Assembly: GCA_002085285.1 (NCBI GenBank)
Contig: NATK01000008.1
Location: 1 to 24,191 of the forward strand
Origin: Candidatus Latescibacteria bacterium 4484_7
Lineage (GTDB): Bacteria; Krumholzibacteriota; Krumholzibacteriia; Krumholzibacteriales; Krumholzibacteriaceae
Length of the DNA: 24,191 nucleotides
Direction: 5' to 3'
Position numbers and translations under genes: made by a program. Below the pieces are notes generated by a model, which worked only from the letters and a program-made list of their open reading frames with translations, searched no databases and was not told the DNA's origin. Below are positions 1-7,507 of this stretch, piece by piece. The stretch's first letter is position 1; each line of letters starts with the position of its first letter.

Positions 1-395
1 CTCGCCGTTGAATAGACCGCCCCATACACCTCGCGTCTTCTCGCATCTATGAGCGGCACGATGAGCTTCGTCGAAAAGGGAAACGCTGCAGCGAGTGTCT
101 CGAGGCTCGTTACCGGAACAACCGGACATTTGAGCGATGCTGCAAAAGCCTTCGCCGTTGCGAGCCCGATCCTCAACCCTGTAAAACTGCCCGGTCCGAT
201 CACGACCCCTATCAGAGCAATCTCCTTCGGCGAAAGCTTTGACATTGCGAAACACCTGTCGATTGCAGGCATCAAAGTGGCCGAATGTGTATCACTCGCA
301 TCAAAGAGTATTTCGCAGAGCACCTCGCCGTCCGCTGATATGGAGACACTCCCTCTCGTGTGCGACGTGTCGAGTGCGAGGATCTTCATGCTCAT
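1..395 (-). CDS. tsaB: TsaB, tRNA threonylcarbamoyladenosine synthesis protein (N-terminal part; gene continues past the window edge)
   Basis: The visible 131 residues begin MSMKILALDTS and contain the TsaB/ASKHA signature GPGSFTGLRIG at residues 67-77. The frame stays open to base 1, so about half of a usual 220-240 residue protein is present. In the known pathway TsaB partners TsaD, and TsaE acts with them, to put threonylcarbamoyl on A37 of ANN-decoding tRNAs in the cytoplasm. The start at 395 is chosen because its ATG overlaps the tsaE stop as ATGA and follows a GGGAG box by 8 nt; an ATG two codons later (389) is possible. The overlap implies translational coupling to tsaE. TsaB is a non-catalytic paralogue of TsaD, and the motif spacing here fits TsaB. 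Family assignment is firm; only the C-terminus is unseen. Confidence 0.93.
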   Translation of the reverse strand, partial: MSMKILALDTSHTRGSVSISADGEVLCEILFDASDTHSATLMPAIDRCFAMSKLSPKEIALIGVVIGPGSFTGLRIGLATAKAFAASLKCPVVPVTSLETLAAAFPFSTKLIVPLIDARRREVYGAVYSTA

Positions 396-883
396 GACAA
401 TTTCTCCCGTTTCAACAGTTCGATGAGATCAATTGGAGCCTCCAATGCTAGTCTTCTCTCATTCTCACCGACAACCTCCAGGTTAACCACGATATCCTCT
501 CCGAGCCATCCGGGGGGCAATCTGTCAGCCCATTCGACGACCACAACGTTCGTTCCGTCGATCGCATCGAGGACACCTATCTCCTCCACCTCATCCGTAC
601 CCTTGAGTCTATACAGATCGAAGTGGTAAACCGGCAGGACACCTCTGTACTCTTCGAGAAGGATGAACGTGGGGCTGAGAACCCGATCGCGCACACCGAG
701 CCCTTTGCAGAGTCCCTTGACGAACACGGTCTTCCCGGCGCCCAACCCCCCTGTTAGAGCAAGCACGGTGCCCGCCGGGATGCATTCACCCACGACCCTG
801 CCCATATGCTCGGTCTGCGACGAAGAGCCGCTCTTGAGAACCAGTTGCGCCCGGCCACCCTCAAAACGATCGAGCCTCTTCAT
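392..883 (-). CDS. tsaE: TsaE, ATPase of the t6A tRNA modification system
   Basis: This is a 163-residue protein with a Walker A motif GGLGAGKT (residues 45-52), the family SPTF box (70-73), HFDLYRL (87-93) and EW near 117-118. These are the hallmarks of TsaE, the small P-loop ATPase needed for TsaBD turnover in bacteria. The frame also has an ATG at 889, but AGAGG would touch that codon directly, whereas it sits 6 nt from the ATG at 883, so 883 is preferred. The stop overlaps the tsaB start (ATGA). The gene follows the response regulator/PglZ gene after a gap of about 240 bp that contains a promoter-like sequence. Adjacency of tsaE to porX homologues is, as I recall, also common in Bacteroidota. 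Length and motifs are complete and nothing is degenerate. Confidence 0.95.
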   Translation of the reverse strand: MKRLDRFEGGRAQLVLKSGSSSQTEHMGRVVGECIPAGTVLALTGGLGAGKTVFVKGLCKGLGVRDRVLSPTFILLEEYRGVLPVYHFDLYRLKGTDEVEEIGVLDAIDGTNVVVVEWADRLPPGWLGEDIVVNLEVVGENERRLALEAPIDLIELLKREKLS

Positions 884-941
884 ATTCATCCTCTTTCTGA
901 AACATTGTCAGAGAAGAACTTGAACGACCTCCGATATTTCG

Positions 942-970
942 CTTATACCCTATCCATCCCTGTTATACAA
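942..970 (-). promoter_or_regulatory. Predicted sigma70-type promoter for tsaE-tsaB
   Basis: On the minus strand TTGTAT (965-970) is followed after 17 bp by TATAAG (942-947), about 60 bp upstream of the tsaE start. The -10 matches consensus at 5 of 6 positions and the -35 at 4 of 6. It lies in the 890-1128 gap, in which I see no other gene. No clear intrinsic terminator separates the response-regulator gene from tsaE, so readthrough is also possible. Confidence 0.4.
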
Positions 971-1128
971 AGACAAAATCATGACCCTTTGCCCATTCGT
1001 TCCCCCGTCGTAGATTACCCGCAGAGCAGTCGGAGTCAGAGAGCATCTTGATACTGCTGCAAGCTAAGGGTGCGAACACGAAATCAGGCTGCTCAGGCAC
1101 TCGAAGGGTGCGAGACTCTATCGACAAC

Positions 1129-2679
1129 CTATCTGGGGTAAAGAGTAACACACGGAATTATCATCTCTTCCAGGGAAATGCCACCGTGCTGAAATGTCCC
1201 ATGATACTGTTTCTCGTATTCATGGAATCTCGTCGGGTAGACAAAGTAGTAGTTTTCTTTTGCGATGATATAGTTCTTTGAAGGGCTTTCCGCTGGAAGC
1301 ATGTAATCTGTGGGATTCTTGATGAGTACAGTCTGCTTCGGGTCACCGTTTATGTTCTCGCCGAACTTGTACCTGAGATTCGTCGATGTCTCCCTGTTGC
1401 CGTGCACCAGCGAGGCTCTCTTCCCAAGAATCGAGCCATGATCGGTCGTTATCACTATAACGGCGTTGTGTTGCGCTATCTGCTGGAGTATGTCGTAGAG
1501 GGCGGAATGAGTGAACCACGAGCGCATCAACGATCGGAAGGCACTCTCGTCAGGGGCGATCTCCTGCAGAATGTCGCTCTGGCTTCTACCGTGGGCGAGA
1601 ATGTCAAGAAAATTGAACACGAGTGTTACGAACTCTATGGACTTGTAAGCACCCACCTGCCTTCGCACCTCGTTCGCTTCGCCTATTTCATAGATCTTGA
1701 CGTACTTCGAGGTGAGCCGCTCGAAGCCGTTTCTTTTGAGAAGATCAGCCATGAATTCCGCCTCGAAGCGATTCTTGCTGAATTCGTCCTTTGCTCTCTC
1801 GAGCCACTTTTCATGATATCTCTTCTGAATCTCGAGCGGGAAAAGGCCAGAGAAGATACCGTTTCTCGCATAGGGAGTCGCAGAGGGCAGTATAGAAAAG
1901 CAGTAATCGGTTTCTATTCTGTAGAGAGGAGCAAGCAGATCCTGAATCGTAAGCCACTGATCGAACCGCATGCAGTCGATCACGATGAAGTAAACCTTCT
2001 TATGCGAAAAGAGATGTGGGAAGATGAAACGTTTGAACACGTCGACGCTCAACGAAGGCCTCTTGTCCGAATTGACCCATTCAACATACTCGGCCCCGAC
2101 ATACCTTCCGAAGTCGATGTTGCATTTCTTCCGCAGATCGTCGTGCGTCTGCTCGAGTCCCGTATCGGGGAATCTGTCAAATTCGACGTCCCAGTGGGAA
2201 AGCTCCATGTGAATGTCGGCCCAATCCTTCCAGTCGAGAGGAGTCATGAGCCTCTGGCTGATGCGGTTATATACTGAGAGATAATCTTTGCCGAATGCGC
2301 TCTCCTGTATCTTCTGTGATTCGATGATCCCTTTGACAGCCGAATATACCTGAACGGGGTTGATCGGTTTCAGCAGGTAGTTGTCTATCTTCATCCCTAT
2401 AGCCTGGTCCATCAAATCCTCGGCTTCGTTCTTCGTGATCATGATCACCGGGATATTAGAATCTATTCTCTTGAGCTGCTGAAGCGTCTCGAGTCCGCTC
2501 ATCCCCGGCATCGTCTCATCGAGCAAAACGAGATCATAGCGATCTTTTTCAACAGCCTCGATCGCTTGCTCCCCGCTCGACACACCCTCAACCTCGTACC
2601 CCTTTCCACGCAGAAATATAATGTGCGAATTGAGCAATTCTATCTCGTCGTCCACCCAGAGGATCCTTTTTCCCTTCAC
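1129..2679 (-). CDS. PorX-like response regulator with C-terminal PglZ/alkaline-phosphatase-fold domain
   Basis: The 516-residue protein has two modules. Residues 1-120 are a receiver domain with the acidic pair D10/D11, phosphoacceptor D54 (LLDETMPG), T82 and K104. Residues about 225-516 are a PglZ-type alkaline-phosphatase-superfamily domain with a plausible metal set: D235 (VIDCMRFD), nucleophile candidate T268 (PSATP), D359 and H363 (FLDILAH), D413/H414 (TTDHG) and H498 (FQHGG). This is the architecture of PorX, the type IX secretion regulator of Bacteroidota, for which oligonucleotide phosphodiesterase activity has been reported. The start is a GTG with GGGAGA about 7 nt upstream. The adjacent upstream gene encodes a membrane histidine kinase, the likely phosphodonor. 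All catalytic positions appear intact, so it is probably an active enzyme. Its target here is unknown, and no T9SS structural gene is visible. Confidence 0.88.
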   Translation of the reverse strand: MKGKRILWVDDEIELLNSHIIFLRGKGYEVEGVSSGEQAIEAVEKDRYDLVLLDETMPGMSGLETLQQLKRIDSNIPVIMITKNEAEDLMDQAIGMKIDNYLLKPINPVQVYSAVKGIIESQKIQESAFGKDYLSVYNRISQRLMTPLDWKDWADIHMELSHWDVEFDRFPDTGLEQTHDDLRKKCNIDFGRYVGAEYVEWVNSDKRPSLSVDVFKRFIFPHLFSHKKVYFIVIDCMRFDQWLTIQDLLAPLYRIETDYCFSILPSATPYARNGIFSGLFPLEIQKRYHEKWLERAKDEFSKNRFEAEFMADLLKRNGFERLTSKYVKIYEIGEANEVRRQVGAYKSIEFVTLVFNFLDILAHGRSQSDILQEIAPDESAFRSLMRSWFTHSALYDILQQIAQHNAVIVITTDHGSILGKRASLVHGNRETSTNLRYKFGENINGDPKQTVLIKNPTDYMLPAESPSKNYIIAKENYYFVYPTRFHEYEKQYHGTFQHGGISLEEMIIPCVTLYPR

Positions 2680-2747
2680 CGTGATTCTCCCATCGTTTCA
2701 AAAAATCGAGGCTTATTCTTTTACTAAATAAAGCAAATCGAACGGAC

Positions 2748-3986
2748 TTAATCAACAGGAAGAGACATAAAAAACGTCGTCCCTTCGCCCGGCTGAGTGT
2801 GAAGAACCTTGATAGAGCCGCGGTGAATATCCTCGATGATCCTCTTTACAAGGGCGAGCCCCAGCCCCCAGCCTCTCTTCTTCGTCGTAAAGCCCGGTGA
2901 AAATATCTCTTTCTTCATCCTGGGATTCATACCCTTGCCGTTGTCACTGAACAAAATCTCAATCGAGCCCTTCTCCTTGTTCATCCTGCAGCGTATATTG
3001 ATCCTCCCCTCTCCCTGCTCTATTGCATCGAGCGCATTCTTCGTAAGGTTTTCGAAGACCCACTCGAGCAACTCCTTGCTGCAACGGATCAGCGGGAGCT
3101 CTTCGATGTCGAGCGAAATCGTCGAATTCTTCTTGAGTGCCGGCATCCTTCTCTCGAAGTACCGCACCGTGTTAACTATGATCGGAGTAAGCTCCTGGTA
3201 CTCGAGTTTCGGTCTCGAGCCTATCTTGCTGAACCTCGACGAAATCTTGCTCAGCCTGTCTATATCCGTCGAGATCTCCTCGAGTGCCCGATCAAATCGA
3301 TCCGAACAGCGATTTGACTGCCTCTCTTCTCTCATAATCGATAACCACCCCATGATCGAAGAGAGTGGAGTACCGAGTTGATGGGCAGTTTCCTTGGCCA
3401 TGCCTATCCATATCGATCGCTGTTCGCTGAGCTTGAGAGATCTGAACCCGAAGAAGCCGAAGAGCATGAAGAGGACGAATACGACTACTTGAATGTACGG
3501 GGCTATCGCCAAGTCACGGGTGAGTTTCGATTGACCAAAGTGAACAACGAGCGGATAGCCTTCGGTGGAAATCGCTATCGGCTCGTTGTCTCTATCAAAC
3601 TCCCTCGCCTTTTCCAACACCCTTTTGAGCAGTTCATCGTTGGGCTTTGCAGGGTTGAAATCGAGCACCCTGCTGTACTCGCTGTCGGCTAACTGCGGAA
3701 TGCCTACCCTGCTCCATACGATCGGTCTCCCCTCTTTGTCCGTTATAACGAAAGGTATTCTTATCGCCGAACGAATATCCCTGATGAAATTCTGTCTATC
3801 CTTGTCCTCAACCCTCTGGAGCTCTATCGCGATGAAACGCGAGAACAATCGTGTCGTATCGATCGACTGCTCGTGCATACGCTTGATCAAAAGGTTGTTG
3901 TAGTAAAGAGCAAAGATGACGAGAATGATACCGCCGACGATAAAGTAAACCTTGAGCAGAAAGGAGAGATTCTTGAGAGCCCTCAT
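2748..3986 (-). CDS. Membrane sensor histidine kinase, partner of the PorX-like regulator
   Basis: About 412 residues. There is a transmembrane helix near residues 9-31, an extracytoplasmic sensor region of about 130 residues, a second helix near 163-182, then a dimerisation/phosphoacceptor helix with AKETAHQLGTPLSS (His about 202). The HATPase domain shows the N box (LTKNALDAIEQ, Asn about 317), FSDNGKGM (Asp about 348), FSPGFTTKK and the GWGLGLA lid (about 372-377). The open frame extends back to 4124 inside serS, but the ATG at 3986, 7 bp after the serS stop with a GGTGA box just upstream, is the sensible start and places the first helix at the N-terminus. The HQLGTPLSS form of the H box is typical of Bacteroidota and relatives. 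The response-regulator gene follows 68 bp downstream, so the two form a pair. The sensed signal is not evident. Confidence 0.9.
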   Translation of the reverse strand: MRALKNLSFLLKVYFIVGGIILVIFALYYNNLLIKRMHEQSIDTTRLFSRFIAIELQRVEDKDRQNFIRDIRSAIRIPFVITDKEGRPIVWSRVGIPQLADSEYSRVLDFNPAKPNDELLKRVLEKAREFDRDNEPIAISTEGYPLVVHFGQSKLTRDLAIAPYIQVVVFVLFMLFGFFGFRSLKLSEQRSIWIGMAKETAHQLGTPLSSIMGWLSIMREERQSNRCSDRFDRALEEISTDIDRLSKISSRFSKIGSRPKLEYQELTPIIVNTVRYFERRMPALKKNSTISLDIEELPLIRCSKELLEWVFENLTKNALDAIEQGEGRINIRCRMNKEKGSIEILFSDNGKGMNPRMKKEIFSPGFTTKKRGWGLGLALVKRIIEDIHRGSIKVLHTQPGEGTTFFMSLPVD

Positions 3987-3993
3987 TTCACCA

Positions 3994-5265
3994 TCACGCT
4001 TCCAGGTATTCCTTTCCTCCCATGTAACTGACAAGAGCCCTGGGTATGCGGACCTTGCCTGTGGGTGTCTGATTGTTCTCGAGGATCGTGGCGATGAGGC
4101 GCGGAAGTGCAATGCCCGAGCCATTCAGAGTATGAACGAATTCGCTCTTCTCACCCTTCTTCCGTCTGAATCTGATGTTCGCTCTCCTTGCCTGAAAGTC
4201 CTCGAAATTGCTGCACGATGATACCTCGAGCCATTTGTCGACCGCAGGCGCATATGTTTCGATATCGTAACACTTCGAAGCACCAAAACTGAGATCCCCC
4301 GTGCAAAGCTCTATCACCCTGTACGGTATCTCGAGCCTTTCGAGCACCTCGGTCGCATCGTTGAGGAGCGTCTCGAGCTCGTCGTAGGATACTTCTGGCA
4401 ATGAAAAATCCACCATCTCAACCTTATTGAATTGATGTATCCTTATCAGCCCTTTCGTGTCCTGGCCGTAGCTTCCCGCCTCCCTTCTGAAACAGGGGCT
4501 GAACGCCGTGTACTTGACAGGAAGAGCCTCCCCGTCAAGCACCTTTCCTCGATTCATATTGGTCAGCGGCACCTCGGCGGTTGGAATAAGGAAAAGGTCA
4601 TCCTTCTCGATGTGATACATGTCGTCCTCGAGCTTGGGAAGCTGAGCGGTACCTATCATACAGTCTCTCGTCACTACATAGGGAACCCATAGCTCCTCGT
4701 AGCCCTGCTCCCTGTGAACGTCGAGCATGAAATTGATCAGAGCCCTCGTCAAAAGTGCGCCGTCGTTTCGGTATACAACGAATCCCCTGCCGCTCAACGT
4801 GCTTCCCGCAGCAAGATCGAGAATACCGAGCTTCTCCGCTATCTCCCAATGCGGCAGAGGCTCGAACGGTAGCTCTTTGAATTCGCCCCATTTCCTCACT
4901 ACGACATTTTCCTCTGACGAAGTGCCTAAAGGCACCGAATCGTGCGGTATGTTGGGTATCTTCAAGGCTAGCTCGTCGAGGCGGGTGGAAATGTCTTTTA
5001 TCTGCTCATCGATTTCCTTGATCCTGTCCGAAACAGTCTTCATCCTCTCTATGATCTCCGAAGCATCCTTCCCTTCCTTCTTGAGCTTTGCCACATCTTG
5101 TGATACTTTGTTCTTCTCGTGTTTGAGCTGCTCGCCCTCCCTGATCAAAGATCTCATCTCTTCATCCATCTCGAGAAATGCATCGAGGTCGAAATTTACC
5201 CCCTTCTTCTTCAAGCCTTCCCTTACGCGCCCAGGATCTTTTCTTATCATTTTTCTGTCCAGCAT
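3994..5265 (-). CDS. serS: Seryl-tRNA synthetase
   Basis: A 423-residue class II synthetase that charges tRNA-Ser (and tRNA-Sec where present) with serine in the cytoplasm. Residues about 25-105 are the charged antiparallel coiled coil that contacts the long variable arm. TAEVPL (near 230), motif 2 FRREAGSYGQDTKG (near 259-272) and motif 3 LNGSGIALPR (near 380-389) are all present, and length is normal for the bacterial enzyme. The chosen start is the ATG at 5265, which has AAGGAG 7 nt upstream; a TTG one codon earlier is in frame but too close to the SD. The gene lies 18 bp after the HemC-like gene and 7 bp before the histidine kinase, so it is probably co-transcribed with both. No unusual features. 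Confidence 0.98.
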   Translation of the reverse strand: MLDRKMIRKDPGRVREGLKKKGVNFDLDAFLEMDEEMRSLIREGEQLKHEKNKVSQDVAKLKKEGKDASEIIERMKTVSDRIKEIDEQIKDISTRLDELALKIPNIPHDSVPLGTSSEENVVVRKWGEFKELPFEPLPHWEIAEKLGILDLAAGSTLSGRGFVVYRNDGALLTRALINFMLDVHREQGYEELWVPYVVTRDCMIGTAQLPKLEDDMYHIEKDDLFLIPTAEVPLTNMNRGKVLDGEALPVKYTAFSPCFRREAGSYGQDTKGLIRIHQFNKVEMVDFSLPEVSYDELETLLNDATEVLERLEIPYRVIELCTGDLSFGASKCYDIETYAPAVDKWLEVSSCSNFEDFQARRANIRFRRKKGEKSEFVHTLNGSGIALPRLIATILENNQTPTGKVRIPRALVSYMGGKEYLEA

Positions 5266-5283
5266 CAAGATACTCCTTGAATG

Positions 5284-6195
5284 TTACTCGATGAAGTTGA
5301 TTATATCTTCGCCCCCCGAAGAGAGAAGCTCTTCGGCGAGCTCGGCTAGAAGCTTTTCGCTTTCGGCGAGCTTGCCGCTTATGCTGCCCGATATCCTTTC
5401 GGAACCATCGGGCGATACTATCACACCTTCGAGTTTGAAATCTCTTCCGTCTATGCTGCTCAACACACCTATCGGTGCCTTTTTGTCCTTTGAAACGGTC
5501 CCGGCAAATGCCTTCTCCAGCAGCAGTTCATCATAGCTCGGCATGTCGTTCAGCCCTTTTACGATCTCTTTGAGCTCACGCTCGCCTTTCCTGCCGATGA
5601 TCGCTATGGAGCCCTGACCCGCAACCGGCATGCATATCGAAGAAGTGAAAACCTCGACGACCTTGTCTTGCTTGTCTATCGCCTCGACCTTCGAAGCGGG
5701 ATACACGAAACCGTTGAGCACACCGTTCTCCATCTCCGCACAGAGATTGTCGAAACCATCCCCGCGGACAACCACATCAAGGTCGGGCCTGTAGTAGAGA
5801 AGCTGACCCATTTCGACCTGATTGGTGACCGCGACCCGGGCTTCCTCGGGCTGTTCGTCGAGTATCATGTCGTCAGACGAGATAAACACGTCAAACGGAT
5901 TCGATCTGTCAAGCACCGCAAATATCTCCACCCCATGCGGCAGATTCGTCGGCAGATCTGTTCCATCGGCCACCGCCAAGTCAATTTCCCCCTTGACGAG
6001 CGCTGAAATCAGATTAGAAAACGATTTGAAAACATCGCGCCCCTTGCCCGCTGAGTGTTTTCCGGCAAGCTCGAAAACGCTGACGAACCTCTTGCCCGAA
6101 TTGAGTGAAGCGATCTGCTCGAACGAAGCGGCAAACCGGGTCCTGAATTCACGGTCGAATTCAGCCGCCACAACTATCTCTTTCTTTCTGCTCAA
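5284..6195 (-). CDS. Hydroxymethylbilane synthase (HemC) homologue lacking cofactor cysteine and key arginines
   Basis: The 303-residue protein can be aligned by eye along the whole of HemC. GEIDLAVADGTDLPTNLP (69-86) matches the segment around HSMKDVP, QLLYYRPDLD (131-140) matches QLAERRPDL, PVAGQGSIAI (190-199) matches PAVGQGAVGI, and KAPIGVLSS (239-247) matches QVPIGSYAE. The residues that make HemC an enzyme are mostly gone: the cysteine that anchors dipyrromethane becomes Lys238, the arginine pair of the SSLRRQ segment becomes Val127-Glu128, Lys of MKD becomes Thr79, and the N-terminal TRxSPLA is absent. The catalytic aspartate is retained as Asp80. Tetrapyrrole synthesis is therefore unlikely, and a binding or regulatory role is an inference. 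The start is a TTG with GGAG 8 nt upstream; the nearby ATG at 6200 opens only a two-codon frame. It lies directly upstream of serS. Confidence 0.75.
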   Translation of the reverse strand: MSRKKEIVVAAEFDREFRTRFAASFEQIASLNSGKRFVSVFELAGKHSAGKGRDVFKSFSNLISALVKGEIDLAVADGTDLPTNLPHGVEIFAVLDRSNPFDVFISSDDMILDEQPEEARVAVTNQVEMGQLLYYRPDLDVVVRGDGFDNLCAEMENGVLNGFVYPASKVEAIDKQDKVVEVFTSSICMPVAGQGSIAIIGRKGERELKEIVKGLNDMPSYDELLLEKAFAGTVSKDKKAPIGVLSSIDGRDFKLEGVIVSPDGSERISGSISGKLAESEKLLAELAEELLSSGGEDIINFIE

Positions 6196-6359
6196 CGCAT
6201 TTACTCCTACGAAGAATCGAACGCAAGGCGCGTACCGCAGCCAACCGCTGGGGTTGATGATTTCCGCTTTTCAGCTTAGGAAACTATCACAGAAGGGTTA
6301 AAAAGGCAATCGTAAACTAACAGCCGAATTTCATCCCTCCGCGCCGCCGATGCAGCAAC

Positions 6360-7421
6360 TCAACTATGGAGAATCTCTATCAGTTCCTCTTCGGAGATCC
6401 CGGCTTGAGTCATGGCTCTGAGCATCACAAAGAACAGCGCACCATCGATCGCAAGCGCAACAACCAGACAGATGAGACTACCCTTTACAACGTAAACACC
6501 GAGAATGGCCGTGCCCGCTGCAATCGACCAGATTATAAAATCGACGATTCGAACGGACCTGAACCGGTAAAGCAGAATATGGTGCATGTGCTTGTGATCC
6601 GCCTCGAAAACAGGGCGACCCGTGATCAGTCTTCTCGAAAATGCAAGACCGGTATCGAGAATCGGCACACTTAGTATGACGACACTGCCAGCAGCGGTCA
6701 GAAACAGGCTCTTTGCCTTGACGACAGCAACGAGTGTTATAAAACCGAAGAGAAGTCCGAGGAAAAGACTCCCCGTATCGCCCATAAGTATCTTTGCCGG
6801 AGGAAAATTGTACTTGAGAAAGGCAAACACCGAACCGGCCACGACGAGAGAAAGTGTCGTGACCAGAGGTTCGCCGAAGATCATTCCCACGGCAGCGAAT
6901 GCGACTGCATAGATGAAAGCGAGCCCAGACGCCAATCCATCGACACCGTCTATGAGGTTGAACGAAGTCGTTATGACGAGCATCCATATGGAAACAACTA
7001 TGAATGCTATAATGTTTCCGTATATCGAAAGACTGGTCACTCTGAAATGACTGAGAAGAGCCAATCCAAATGCCGCCACGAATACGGAGACGGCAATCTG
7101 TATGATGAGCTTGTAGGAATAGTGAAGGCTCCGCAAATCGTCTATTATACCCAGAAGAAAGATCAAGAAGCCGCTGGCGATGAGAAGGGGAACAAGAATA
7201 CGCGTCAGAGGGGCTTCCTCGATGAAAAAGAGAAAAAACGGAAGCAGGGTGAACAGAACCGCCCCGATAATAGCCACACCCCCGATATGCACAAGATCTC
7301 TGCTCGTTCTTCCGTTCGGCTTTTCACCGATATTCAATCGGACGGCAATTCCCTTAACGAGCGGAGTGAACAGGTGACAAAGCAAGAATGACAGCGCAAC
7401 AGCGGTTATTTCGCCTAACAT
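6360..7421 (-). CDS. WecA/MraY-family undecaprenyl-phosphate sugar-1-phosphate transferase
   Basis: A multi-pass inner-membrane protein (353 residues) that would transfer a sugar-1-phosphate, commonly GlcNAc-1-P, from a UDP-sugar to undecaprenyl phosphate and so start assembly of a surface glycan. Visible motifs are GIIDDLR (Asp94/Asp95, Mg binding), NLIDGVDGLASG (155-166), ILMGDTGS (211-218) and the cytoplasmic ADHKHMHH (274-281), the last typical of the WecA/TagO branch rather than MraY. About ten or eleven hydrophobic helices are apparent. The frame extends to a TTG at 7466, but the hydrophobic start and GGAGGGGG box favour ATG 7421 or TTG 7427. It is the last gene of the sugar cluster, 86 bp after the flippase gene. 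The exact donor sugar cannot be read from sequence. Confidence 0.9.
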   Translation of the reverse strand: MLGEITAVALSFLLCHLFTPLVKGIAVRLNIGEKPNGRTSRDLVHIGGVAIIGAVLFTLLPFFLFFIEEAPLTRILVPLLIASGFLIFLLGIIDDLRSLHYSYKLIIQIAVSVFVAAFGLALLSHFRVTSLSIYGNIIAFIVVSIWMLVITTSFNLIDGVDGLASGLAFIYAVAFAAVGMIFGEPLVTTLSLVVAGSVFAFLKYNFPPAKILMGDTGSLFLGLLFGFITLVAVVKAKSLFLTAAGSVVILSVPILDTGLAFSRRLITGRPVFEADHKHMHHILLYRFRSVRIVDFIIWSIAAGTAILGVYVVKGSLICLVVALAIDGALFFVMLRAMTQAGISEEELIEILHS

Positions 7422-7507
7422 CTTCAAAATCTTTTCCCCCTCCTCTACAACGGTAGAATCATCCAACCAACGGCCATTGTCAAGAAATATAAGCGGGAGA
7501 TCATCTG

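Noticed and set aside
963..1151. 62-codon minus-strand open frame in the gap between the response regulator and tsaE
   Set aside because: It overlaps the 3' end of the regulator gene, has no convincing ribosome site, and contains no recognisable features; I also looked for a tRNA here and found no T-loop sequence.
1402..2277. 291-codon plus-strand open frame opposite the PglZ-domain gene
   Set aside because: Shadow of the strongly supported minus-strand gene; no domain recognised.
1129..2679. PglZ domain as a sign of a BREX or Pgl phage-defence locus
   Set aside because: No BrxA/B/C/L, PglX or other defence genes are near, and the N-terminal receiver domain is the PorX arrangement, not BREX PglZ.
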